Positions 1 to 6,995 of a stretch of DNA of 22,204 nucleotides are shown here, piece after piece. The stretch covers positions 1 to 22,204 of IMG/VR virus record IMGVR_UViG_3300046369_000854; one strand, given 5' to 3'. Position 1 is the first letter of the stretch. Every line of letters starts with the position of its first letter. Made by a program: the position numbers and the translations under genes. A model generated the notes under the pieces. The model did not search any database. It saw nothing but the letters and a program-made list of their open reading frames with translations, and was not told where the DNA came from. The DNA comes from a virus.

Positions 1-549
1 TCTAGTAAGTAATTCTCCGCCTGTCTCACTTAAATATAATACCCAGGGACTCACTTTAGCACTTCTTATATCATGTACTGCTCTTGCTGGTGTTACAACT
101 TGAAAATAATCTTGCCAATCGTTTCCTGTTTCTTCACTCCATTTATTAAAGTACATTATAGTTCTCTCTAATGCTTTAAGTCCTGGTTCCTTCTTAACAT
201 AAGTCAATAAGTATTCATCATATAACTTATCTTTACTCCAATCTGCTAATTTTTTACCTTCTTTAATTAACCATTCAGCAAATTTTTCTGGTTGTAAATA
301 TTCATTTACTACACAACTTCTACCAAACTTTGTAAATCCTTCATAGTATTGGCTTTTTATAAAGTCTTCCATACTCTTGGCTTTACTTGCCTGTGTATTA
401 AGTTCATAAAACATCTGAAATACTCTGTAGCCTAGTCTTATATGCGTTAAGTCTTTATCTGCCCAACGTCTTTTCTTTACGCACATATGAGCACTTAAAG
501 TTCTTTCACTTCTAAATACTTTATCGCACCATTTACATTTATTTTCCAA
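1..549 (-). CDS. Zinc-finger-like protein of marine T4-like phages, 3' end cut by window edge
   Basis: The reading frame stays open from 549 to the window edge (183 codons), so the C-terminus is missing. The start of the protein holds a C-x2-C pair (CKWC) followed by an H-x-C (HMC) about 15 residues on, like a C2H2/C2HC zinc finger, and then a basic KKRRW stretch. The rest is rich in aromatic and charged residues and has no motif I know. I recall similar proteins of unknown function in marine T4-like phages. I chose a TTG start at 549 because AAGGA lies five bases upstream; in-frame ATGs at 573, 576 and 582 lack a clear ribosome binding site but cannot be excluded. The gene overlaps the end of gp62 by 11 bases, which suggests translational coupling. 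DNA or RNA binding is inference from the finger only. Confidence 0.7.
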   Translation of the reverse strand, partial: MENKCKWCDKVFRSERTLSAHMCVKKRRWADKDLTHIRLGYRVFQMFYELNTQASKAKSMEDFIKSQYYEGFTKFGRSCVVNEYLQPEKFAEWLIKEGKKLADWSKDKLYDEYLLTYVKKEPGLKALERTIMYFNKWSEETGNDWQDYFQVVTPARAVHDIRSAKVSPWVLYLSETGGELLTR

Positions 550-1006
550 AGATATCCTTGATTGTTTTGTCATCATACCCATGATCTTTTGCCATTGCTT
601 TTAGATCTTCTTTACTGTTTATGTCTATTAAGTTATTAATGTCCTCTGCCTTCATATGCGGAAAAGTTTCATAAATAAAATCAAATACTTTGCTTTTCTT
701 CTTTTTACTATTAGGCGGTTTTATATAAGGATGAAACTGTACCGACCCAACACCACATACACTTAATAATAACCATTGCAGTTCAGGATGTTTACTTACT
801 TCACTAAACTGATAATTTACACATTCATTAGTCATAAAAATATAATCTGCGGCATTTTTACCTTGCACACTACTGCAATACCTCATCATCATCCAGGCAC
901 TAAAGGCCTTTTTACCTTCCTCTGACAGATTATTATAAAACTTTCTGTCTTTTTTGTCAATCGCAGACATAATATCCTTTAATGGTATTTGCGGTTTCTT
1001 AGCCAT
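539..1006 (-). CDS. 62: Clamp-loader small subunit, gp62-like
   Basis: In T4, gp62 joins the gp44 ATPase to form the clamp loader that places the gp45 sliding clamp at primer ends. This 155-residue protein resembles the gp62 version of marine T4-like phages: an N-terminal PLKD...DKKDRKFYNNL region, a central HPELQWLLLS segment, FHPYIKPP, and a lysine-rich stretch before a helical C-terminus. It is somewhat shorter than T4 gp62 (187 residues). Its ATG overlaps the apt stop in a TAATG junction, with GGAG upstream. It is unusual that no gene 44 lies directly upstream; apt takes that place. The assignment rests on remembered sequence similarity, not on a catalytic motif, since gp62 has none. Confidence 0.72.
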   Translation of the reverse strand: MAKKPQIPLKDIMSAIDKKDRKFYNNLSEEGKKAFSAWMMMRYCSSVQGKNAADYIFMTNECVNYQFSEVSKHPELQWLLLSVCGVGSVQFHPYIKPPNSKKKKSKVFDFIYETFPHMKAEDINNLIDINSKEDLKAMAKDHGYDDKTIKDIFGK

Positions 1007-1563
1007 TATTCTCCTTCAAATTCAATTAATGCTTCAACATTAAAACCTTCGCCTTCTATTATAGCACGTCCACCTAAATCGGGCAAGTCTATCACGGCCA
1101 GAATTAAAATATTTTCTTTTGGAACATTCCAACATTGTGCTATAAGGCTAGCCAATGCTTTTGCTGTTCCACCTGTTGCAATTAAATCGTCTACAATAAC
1201 AATTTTATCATTTATATTTAAATCTGAATTTCGTTGTATATGTAATGTTGCTTCTCCATATTCCAATTTATAATTTCTTTGATATGTAGGGTTAGGTAAC
1301 TTACCAGGTTTTCTTGCTAAAATTAAAGGCAATTCCATATCTCTTGCTAGAGGAGAGCCAAATATAAACCCTCTGCTTTCTATTGCAACAATTTTAGTAG
1401 CATTAAAGGACATACATGCACTACTCATACTTATTAATGCTTTGTTGAACGCTTCTGGGCGTTCTAACATGCTTGTGATGTCTCTAAACTGTATTCCTTC
1501 TAGAGGAAAGTCTGGTACTGTTCTTATACTATCTTTTATGTCCATAAGTCTATCTGTTCCCAT
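1006..1563 (-). CDS. apt: Adenine phosphoribosyltransferase
   Basis: The enzyme joins adenine to PRPP to give AMP and pyrophosphate (purine salvage, cytosol). The 185-residue protein follows bacterial Apt closely along its whole length: FPLEGIQFRDIT near residues 19-30, ESRGFIFGSPLA at 62-73, ARKPGKLP at 83-90, and the PRPP-binding motif IVIVDDLIATGGT at 121-133 with its two acidic residues intact. Nothing essential seems lost, so it is probably active. The first ATG overlaps the end of metK by 28 bases; an ATG at 1545 (MDIKDSIR) fits the family's N-terminus about as well, and neither has a strong ribosome binding site. Next to metK it may recycle adenine released from spent S-adenosylmethionine products; that link is inference. 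Confidence 0.95.
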   Translation of the reverse strand: MGTDRLMDIKDSIRTVPDFPLEGIQFRDITSMLERPEAFNKALISMSSACMSFNATKIVAIESRGFIFGSPLARDMELPLILARKPGKLPNPTYQRNYKLEYGEATLHIQRNSDLNINDKIVIVDDLIATGGTAKALASLIAQCWNVPKENILILAVIDLPDLGGRAIIEGEGFNVEALIEFEGE

Positions 1564-2627
1564 GTCATACTTGTTTTACCAAAATGACCATAGTTTGTTG
1601 TTTCTGTTAAATCTAAATTAAATAAATCAAATCGGTCTATAATACCTTTAGGTGTGAGATCAACTTTGCTAATAATTTCTTCTGCAATGTCTGTTCTTAC
1701 TTCGCCATCAGCATATACATAAACACTAGTTGGTTCTTTTATACCAATTGCATAACTTAATTGTATAGTACAATTTTCTGCTTTGCCACTTGCAACTACG
1801 TTTTTTGCTAAGTATCTTGCCATGTAGGCGGCCGATCTGTCTACTTTAGTACAATCTTTACCACTAAAGGCACCGCCACCATGTGGAGCATAACCACCGT
1901 ATGTGTCTACAATAATTTTTCTGCCTGTAATACCACTATCTCCATCAGGACCGCCAATAACAAATCTACCAGTAGGATTAATAAGCCATACAGTTTTAGA
2001 ATTAAATTTATCTTCTACTGTAGGCAATATAATATCCATTACACGTTCTCTAACCTGTTCTATACTAAGGTCATCACTATGTTGAGTACTACAAACAACT
2101 GATTTAATATCAATAGGTTTTCCAACACTATCATAATTAAATGTAACCTGTGCTTTACTGTCAGGCCCTATCCAATCAGCACCGTTACGTCTGGCTTCTT
2201 CTAATGCTTTTAGTATCTCATGACTGTAATAAATTGCACTAGGCATATAATTATCTGTTTCATTACAAGCATATCCAAACATTAATCCTTGATCTCCTGC
2301 ACCAAAGTCATCCGTACCTAGAGCAATATCAGGACTTTGTCCGTGTAGTTCGTTGTATATAGACATTTTTGCCCAATGAAATCCGTCTTGCTCATAGCCA
2401 ATATTTTTAACAACATCTCTTACAATGTGTTCAATAATATCTTTATCAAACTTATCGCTTTTATATTCTCCTGCAAGTGTAACCATATTAGTTGTAACTA
2501 AAGTTTCAACAGCGGCTCTGTGATTAATATTTTTGTCTATTAAAAATGTTGCAACGGCATCTGATATCTGATCTGCTACTTTATCAGGATGACCACTGCT
2601 AACACTCTCACTTGTAAATTCGTACAT
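1536..2627 (-). CDS. metK: S-adenosylmethionine synthetase
   Basis: MetK makes S-adenosylmethionine from methionine and ATP, releasing phosphate and pyrophosphate. The 363-residue protein is slightly shorter than the usual 380-400 and carries the family signatures: SVSSGHPDKVADQISDA near 8-24, the GAGDQG motif at 109-114, GPDGDSGITGRK at 226-237 and the phosphate-binding GGGAFSGKD at 250-258. The C-terminus ends in the typical YGHFG region. GAGGT lies just upstream of the ATG. It follows the 94-residue gene by three bases and overlaps apt. A phage MetK would raise the methyl-donor supply for methylation or another SAM-dependent step; no methyltransferase is visible in this window, so the client is unknown. 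Confidence 0.97.
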   Translation of the reverse strand: MYEFTSESVSSGHPDKVADQISDAVATFLIDKNINHRAAVETLVTTNMVTLAGEYKSDKFDKDIIEHIVRDVVKNIGYEQDGFHWAKMSIYNELHGQSPDIALGTDDFGAGDQGLMFGYACNETDNYMPSAIYYSHEILKALEEARRNGADWIGPDSKAQVTFNYDSVGKPIDIKSVVCSTQHSDDLSIEQVRERVMDIILPTVEDKFNSKTVWLINPTGRFVIGGPDGDSGITGRKIIVDTYGGYAPHGGGAFSGKDCTKVDRSAAYMARYLAKNVVASGKAENCTIQLSYAIGIKEPTSVYVYADGEVRTDIAEEIISKVDLTPKGIIDRFDLFNLDLTETTNYGHFGKTSMTWEQIDLWT

Positions 2628-2630
2628 ATT

Positions 2631-2915
2631 TTACCTCATTTTTAAATTTAATATTTCTTCCCATTCTGCATATTCTGTTTTATTAAAAGAGTTCACAGGA
2701 AACTGAGGAGGTTCAACCTTTAACCGCCTTTTTCTTTTAAAAAGTTTTTTAAACCAAACTTTTTTGCCAGTTATTGTTTTTTTAGGAGTAAAAGCAAAAG
2801 TTTTTTCCCACTTAGTTGTAATTAAGTTGTCTTCGCTATTAATAAAATCTCCTGCAATGCCTCCATTTTTCAACTGTGGATACCTCGTATATGCAGGATG
2901 GTTATAATTCTCCAT
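2631..2915 (-). CDS. Small basic protein of unknown function
   Basis: This 94-residue protein is not one I recognise. It has a tyrosine- and proline-containing start (ENYNHPAYTRYPQ), a strongly basic middle (KKVWFKKLFKRKRR, about residues 51-64) and a mixed-charge tail. There is no signal peptide or membrane segment. It overlaps the end of the kinase-nucleotidylyltransferase gene by 14 bases and ends three bases before metK, so it is clearly in the same transcript. GAGAAAGG precedes its ATG. The basic patch could bind nucleic acid, which is a guess from charge alone. Confidence 0.65.
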   Translation of the reverse strand: MENYNHPAYTRYPQLKNGGIAGDFINSEDNLITTKWEKTFAFTPKKTITGKKVWFKKLFKRKRRLKVEPPQFPVNSFNKTEYAEWEEILNLKMR

Positions 2916-3705
2916 CCTTTCTCATTTGCTCCCTGATTTTGGTAGCACTAATTTTTTGCGTTTCCTCATCTAAAACTTCTTCTTCAATTTTATAACCTAC
3001 ACCTCTACCATATGTAATATTCATAATGTTTGGTACAGGGAAACATCTGAACTTTCCGGCGTGTTCGGCCAATGCTATTTCAATGTTTTCACATATCTTA
3101 TCCACTTGCCAAGGATTGTCGTCAGTTAAAGGCATATCTCTTACAAGTAATGCTACTTGCCCATGTTTTGCCAATGCTCTTTCAAATAACTTTTGATGTC
3201 CTTCGTGCCATGGTTGAAATCTTCCTAACATTTGTGTAGTTGGTTGTTTAGGTTGGAATTCATGATCTTTAATATCAACAGCAATCAACCTTGCCCATTC
3301 TTCAACTTTTTCTTCAGTCCACCATTCATCTTTTTTTATAATAGCATTAACTTTAACACTATCCATTGTGGGCTTTTCAAACATTGCATTTGTGTCTTCG
3401 TATCTGCCTTCTTCAATTGTGTCCATCCAAATAACATACTCAGGAACATGTTGCTCACGAAGTTGATTTGTAGGACAAACAAAATCTGCTACACCATATT
3501 GTCCTTTAGCAACACTTTTACGAACATAATCTCGCATACGCAATGCTTGTCTTTCTCTGCCTTCTGGAGAAAAGTCCCAATCATTAAATGTTTCTCTTAT
3601 TTTATCTGCGTTATGCCAATCTGCATTACCTAATATCTCTACTAGTTTCTCTGCAAGAGTAGATTTACCTGAGCCAGGTAATCCAAAAATTAATACTCGT
3701 TTCAT
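2902..3705 (-). CDS. Fusion of APS-kinase-like P-loop kinase and nucleotidylyltransferase
   Basis: The protein (267 residues from the chosen start) has two domains. Residues 1 to about 150 form a P-loop kinase: GLPGSGKST at 8-16, then ADKIRETFNDWDFSPEGR (34-50), VADFVCPTNQLRE (72-84) and a YVIWMDT strand (90-96), spaced as in adenylylsulfate (APS) kinase. Residues 157-267 form a small HxGH nucleotidylyltransferase: GRFQPWHEGH at 161-170 and ISATKIRE at 252-259, closer to NMN or cytidylyl transferases than to ATP sulfurylase. If the first half is a true APS kinase it would make PAPS, the donor for the sulfotransferase at 19502-20185. The start at 3705 makes an ATGA overlap with the upstream gene and has GGAG upstream; an ATG at 3723 would add six residues. 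The substrate of either half is unproven. Confidence 0.85.
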   Translation of the reverse strand: MKRVLIFGLPGSGKSTLAEKLVEILGNADWHNADKIRETFNDWDFSPEGRERQALRMRDYVRKSVAKGQYGVADFVCPTNQLREQHVPEYVIWMDTIEEGRYEDTNAMFEKPTMDSVKVNAIIKKDEWWTEEKVEEWARLIAVDIKDHEFQPKQPTTQMLGRFQPWHEGHQKLFERALAKHGQVALLVRDMPLTDDNPWQVDKICENIEIALAEHAGKFRCFPVPNIMNITYGRGVGYKIEEEVLDEETQKISATKIREQMRKDGEL

Positions 3706-4472
3706 CTGTTTTCTCTCTCCCATTCTGCATTTTCATCGAACTCTGCAAGATATTCATCAATGTTTTCATCGATGTTTTCCTGAGTGTCGTGCCACTTAGT
3801 ATTTAACCAGCCTACTTGAGCATCATAACTTTTACCGGTGCTGTCCATGTAATCATAATCACATTCTAATTCAACTTTGTCATAAAAAACTGCATCAACA
3901 AATTCTGCTAGATTTGTCTCTACAACACCATATCCTAATTTAAATTCATCAAAGTCTTCGCCGTCTGTTTCAACAAACCAAGCACCAAAGCCACCTTTCT
4001 CTGAACTATGAAACATAAGTACAGGTACATATTCATTACCTTCCTCATCCTTTTCATTTATTAATTCAGGTTGGTCATCAGTACTAAAGTAGCCACCTTC
4101 TCTGCCATAAACATGAATTGCTTCTCCTTCATATACTTCATTATCGTGATCCCAATCGTCTGAACCATCTGCTGGAACTTCGTATACTGTAAATCCACCA
4201 TCTGCATAGGCACTATTAATGTGTTCAAAGTTATCATTTTCCCACATATAAAAGTCTTCACCAGGCATTGCAGGATGTGGTATTCCATCTGGATCTAATA
4301 ATGCATCAGAGGTTTCTTCCTCTTTTGGTTCCCAATCTTCTGCTTCTAAAACTGCGTCAACAAGTTCATCTTGTTTATCTGCATAATAACTTACAAATGC
4401 AGGATTAACTTCTCCTAAAACTGCCTCTCCACCGTATCTGCCGCCTTCTATTCTAAATTTTCTTTTTGCCAT
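3702..4472 (-). CDS. Highly acidic protein of unknown function
   Basis: This 256-residue protein has about 70 Asp/Glu residues by my count (roughly 27 percent) and many aromatics, but no membrane segment, signal peptide or known catalytic motif. The first 20 residues (MAKRKFRIEGGRYGGEAVLG) are basic and glycine-rich, unlike the rest. I have an impression of similar proteins in marine T4-like phages, without a known role. Its ATG overlaps the stop of the membrane protein upstream and GGAGG precedes it, so it should be well translated. The charge would suit a DNA mimic or a protein binding a basic partner; this is inference from composition only. Confidence 0.75.
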   Translation of the reverse strand: MAKRKFRIEGGRYGGEAVLGEVNPAFVSYYADKQDELVDAVLEAEDWEPKEEETSDALLDPDGIPHPAMPGEDFYMWENDNFEHINSAYADGGFTVYEVPADGSDDWDHDNEVYEGEAIHVYGREGGYFSTDDQPELINEKDEEGNEYVPVLMFHSSEKGGFGAWFVETDGEDFDEFKLGYGVVETNLAEFVDAVFYDKVELECDYDYMDSTGKSYDAQVGWLNTKWHDTQENIDENIDEYLAEFDENAEWERENR

Positions 4473-4888
4473 TACGCCTCCTTATTTGGGTTCCAAATTG
4501 TTAAATTACTTTTTTTGAGTCTGTTAGCAACAATAGTATATCTATTTTGTTCTTCTTTCCACTCTTTAAGCCACTTATGACCATCACGTTCTGCATCTAT
4601 AAAGATTGCATTAGTAAATGCTAATGGAAGTAATATAGCAACATGTATAATTATACTTGCTACTGTATTGTATCCAAATATTCCTAAGTAATTTGCGGCT
4701 AAGAAGCCAAAGAATACACTCCATACAGTAAACAGTACTAACATAAAGTAAGTCTGCAAACTTGGATCTGGAATATACTTTAGTGGATTGTATCTTACAT
4801 CCATTACACGCCTCCAACCATTTACAAGACTCATTACAACTCTTCTAAATAAACTTGGCTTTTTCATTATTGGTTCAATTTTACTCAT
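4472..4888 (-). CDS. Two-helix membrane protein of unknown function
   Basis: This 138-residue protein has two clear hydrophobic segments, about residues 46-68 (YFMLVLFTVWSVFFGFLAA...) and 76-98 (VASIIIHVAILLPLAFTNAI...). The N-terminal 40 residues are basic (KKPSLFRRVV, NGWRRV), which by the positive-inside rule places both ends in the cytoplasm. The tail after residue 100 is soluble and charged. AGGAGAATAAA lies just before the ATG. A 31-residue membrane peptide gene sits immediately upstream, so the two may work together in the host inner membrane. I recognise no family; a holin is possible in principle, but nothing specific supports it. Confidence 0.75.
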   Translation of the reverse strand: MSKIEPIMKKPSLFRRVVMSLVNGWRRVMDVRYNPLKYIPDPSLQTYFMLVLFTVWSVFFGFLAANYLGIFGYNTVASIIIHVAILLPLAFTNAIFIDAERDGHKWLKEWKEEQNRYTIVANRLKKSNLTIWNPNKEA

Positions 4889-4897
4889 TTTATTCTC

Positions 4898-4993
4898 CTA
4901 TTCTATATGGTTTCTAACATACTCTTTTATTACATGCATACCATATGATGCCCATGTAATAACTATCAAACTCCAGATTAACAACTCTAACAT
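4898..4993 (-). CDS. 31-residue single-span membrane peptide
   Basis: A short frame encodes 31 residues with one hydrophobic stretch (LLIWSLIVITWASYGMHVI) and a charged C-terminus (KEYVRNHIE). Its ATG shares one base with the stop of the upstream 165-residue gene (TAATG), and it ends 10 bases before the next gene, so it fills the only gap between them. That exact fit in a tightly packed operon is the main reason to believe it is real. No strong Shine-Dalgarno is seen, so it would rely on coupling. The function is unknown. Confidence 0.55.
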   Translation of the reverse strand: MLELLIWSLIVITWASYGMHVIKEYVRNHIE

Positions 4994-5490
4994 TACACTA
5001 GATCTGCTATCTGAACGTCTTTAACTTTATTTGCCTCTTTTACAAAATATGCACATTTTGGATTAGGCCCATCTTCTAATGGAACTGCCAACAAGTGACC
5101 ATTTTTTAATTTAGGAAAATACCATTTTACATCTTGGTAAACATTGGTAATCCCTACTTCTAGGCTCTGTGGAATCCTTGTAGTTAATGGATTCATTACA
5201 AGAGATCTAAAGCCTCTATTGTTAAGGCTTGCTAATGGTAAAACTTCCATGCCATCAAGATCCTCATCACACAATAATATACTCCAGTCCATAGGCATTT
5301 GTACATTATACTGGCCTATTTGTAAGCAAATTGCTGGAGCATGAAAACTCTCTAAAAATATTAGAGGTAAGAAGTAAAAATCCACAAATTCAGGATCGCC
5401 TCCATCAATAATACAATATCTTATATCGTCTATTTCGTCTGGTACACAATCTATATCATATGTGTCATTTTCTACTGTTAGTATTTTCAT
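4993..5490 (-). CDS. Conserved unknown protein next to uvsW
   Basis: This 165-residue soluble protein has no motif I can tie to an activity. Noticeable stretches are DWSILLCDEDLDGMEVLPL (about 68-86), NNRGFRSLVMNPL (90-102) and DVKWYFPKLKNGHLLAVPL (120-138). I recall related unknown proteins in marine T4-like phages, which suggests a core but uncharacterised role. AGGAAAAAAT precedes the ATG. It lies nine bases after uvsW and starts a run of abutting genes that continues to the left edge. Confidence 0.75.
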   Translation of the reverse strand: MKILTVENDTYDIDCVPDEIDDIRYCIIDGGDPEFVDFYFLPLIFLESFHAPAICLQIGQYNVQMPMDWSILLCDEDLDGMEVLPLASLNNRGFRSLVMNPLTTRIPQSLEVGITNVYQDVKWYFPKLKNGHLLAVPLEDGPNPKCAYFVKEANKVKDVQIADLV

Positions 5491-5499
5491 ATTTTTTCC

Positions 5500-6960
5500 T
5501 TATTTTTTATACTCAACTTTAGTTACTTGGAACCTAAAACCCTGCTCTTTGTAAAAGACTTTACGTTTTGTTAAATGCCTTTTACTATATTTTAAATTAC
5601 TAGTAATGTCTAATACATTTACATAGTCTTTATCAGATGCTTTTCTAATGCCTCTGCCTATACTTTGTATTACCCTTACAAAACTTTTTCCAGGTTCTAA
5701 CATAACTAAATTAAATATTCTTGGTATATTAATACCCACCGCCGCAACACCATATGTTGCAACTATTACTTTATTATCCATTTGAGAAACATCATCATAA
5801 TTTTCTTGTCTGTCTGCCTGTTTCATTGAACCAGATACAAATACCCAGTCAGGATTCAACTCTTCTAAACGTTCTCCTGTTGCTATTCTATCTATTAAAA
5901 CTAACGTATTACCATTTACTGCAACACCTTTAATTATTTCAGATATTTCCTTTAGCCTTTTTTCATCAGTTACTAGCCATTTCAACTCTTGAGCATAGTT
6001 TCCAAATTGTATCATTCCATCTTGTAGTTGCAAAATACTAATATCTAAGTCTGCAAGTACACCCATGTCCTGTAATTCTTTACTGCTCATTTTTCCTACT
6101 ACAGGACCTAAACTACAAGTACAACCAACTGCGTCATACTCCTCTTTAGGGATAGTTCCTGTAAGTCCCCATCTAATAGGAACATTCGCAAAAACACCAC
6201 TTAATAAATTTCTTAAGACGTCTGCTTTTGCTTTATGGACTTCATCTACCATTACACAGGCAACATTATCTAAAAATTGATCTATTGGAAAATCTGCCTC
6301 ATAATTTTTACTTTTCTTTTCTAATATACTTAAACTTTGCCATGTGCAAATTGTATGTGTTTTATCATATTCTTTTCTGTCACCATACAATACACCAACA
6401 TCTAAGCCTAAGTTTTTATAATCTTTTTCTGTTTGCACAACTAAATCTTTATTAGGCACTATAACTATAGTCCTGCCATAATCTTCACACTTATGACTAA
6501 GTACGGCTGTAATTAATGTCTTACCAGCACCTGTGGCAATTTCCTGCAAACATTGTGTGTTCTCTAAAAACTTATTAATTATCTCAACCTGATAATCTCT
6601 GAGTATAATAGGCTGTCCTTCTGCTGGATGTTTTTTAGGCCATGCAACATTGTCATAACTAGTTTGTTCTACTTTGTCGAATTCGAAACTCCAGGGTTGC
6701 CTATGATCTATTATTTCTATCTCATACCCTTCTTCAGTAATAATAGGTACTAGTTTATCCAATAACTGAAAATATGTTCTGCCTCCAATATCACAATACC
6801 TCACACACCCGTCCCATCTGCCTAATTTATAAGCAGGCATGTGATACGCATGAGGTAAAAAATATTTACAAGCATCAGAAATCTTTCGTCTTGCTTTCAC
6901 ATCAAGCCCTTTAAAACGAACATTTACTTCGTCTCTTATTTCTAAAACACATTTAGCCAT
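5500..6960 (-). CDS. uvsW: UvsW-like recombination helicase
   Basis: UvsW is the T4 superfamily 2 helicase that unwinds R-loops and branched DNA and moves replication from origins to recombination-primed forks. The 486-residue protein has the expected set: Q-type RDYQ near 121-124, Walker A ATGAGKT at 142-148, the DEVH box at 239-242, motif III GLTGT at 265-269, and motif VI QSIGRGIRK at 432-440. The roughly 100 residues before the helicase core match the small N-terminal domain of UvsW. There is no Shine-Dalgarno; instead a perfect TTGACA/TATAAT promoter ends five bases before the ATG, which predicts a leaderless mRNA. The promoter lies in the end of the receptor gene upstream. Confidence 0.95.
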   Translation of the reverse strand: MAKCVLEIRDEVNVRFKGLDVKARRKISDACKYFLPHAYHMPAYKLGRWDGCVRYCDIGGRTYFQLLDKLVPIITEEGYEIEIIDHRQPWSFEFDKVEQTSYDNVAWPKKHPAEGQPIILRDYQVEIINKFLENTQCLQEIATGAGKTLITAVLSHKCEDYGRTIVIVPNKDLVVQTEKDYKNLGLDVGVLYGDRKEYDKTHTICTWQSLSILEKKSKNYEADFPIDQFLDNVACVMVDEVHKAKADVLRNLLSGVFANVPIRWGLTGTIPKEEYDAVGCTCSLGPVVGKMSSKELQDMGVLADLDISILQLQDGMIQFGNYAQELKWLVTDEKRLKEISEIIKGVAVNGNTLVLIDRIATGERLEELNPDWVFVSGSMKQADRQENYDDVSQMDNKVIVATYGVAAVGINIPRIFNLVMLEPGKSFVRVIQSIGRGIRKASDKDYVNVLDITSNLKYSKRHLTKRKVFYKEQGFRFQVTKVEYKK

Positions 6961-6965
6961 AGTTT

Positions 6966-6995
6966 ATTATACTACCAATTGTACTGTAATGTCAA
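6966..6995 (-). promoter_or_regulatory. Sigma-70 promoter for uvsW, abutting its start codon
   Basis: On the minus strand TTGACA (6995-6990) and TATAAT (6971-6966) are both perfect, with an 18-base spacer. The -10 is followed by AAACT and the uvsW ATG, so transcription should begin at or next to the A of the start codon. The element spans the last codons and stop of the upstream receptor gene. Confidence 0.7.

Noticed and set aside
932-960. TTGACA-N17-TATAAT inside the gp62 coding sequence on the minus strand
   Set aside because: Both hexamers fall in codons for DKKDRKFYNN, a stretch that appears conserved in gp62 proteins, so the match is explained by the protein sequence. An internal promoter is possible but not supported.
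989-1273. Plus-strand open frame opposite apt
   Set aside because: The opposite strand encodes a clearly conserved Apt, so this is a shadow frame.
4898-4993. Holin assignment for the small membrane proteins near 4472-4993
   Set aside because: Hydrophobic segments alone do not identify a holin, and no lysis gene lies nearby.
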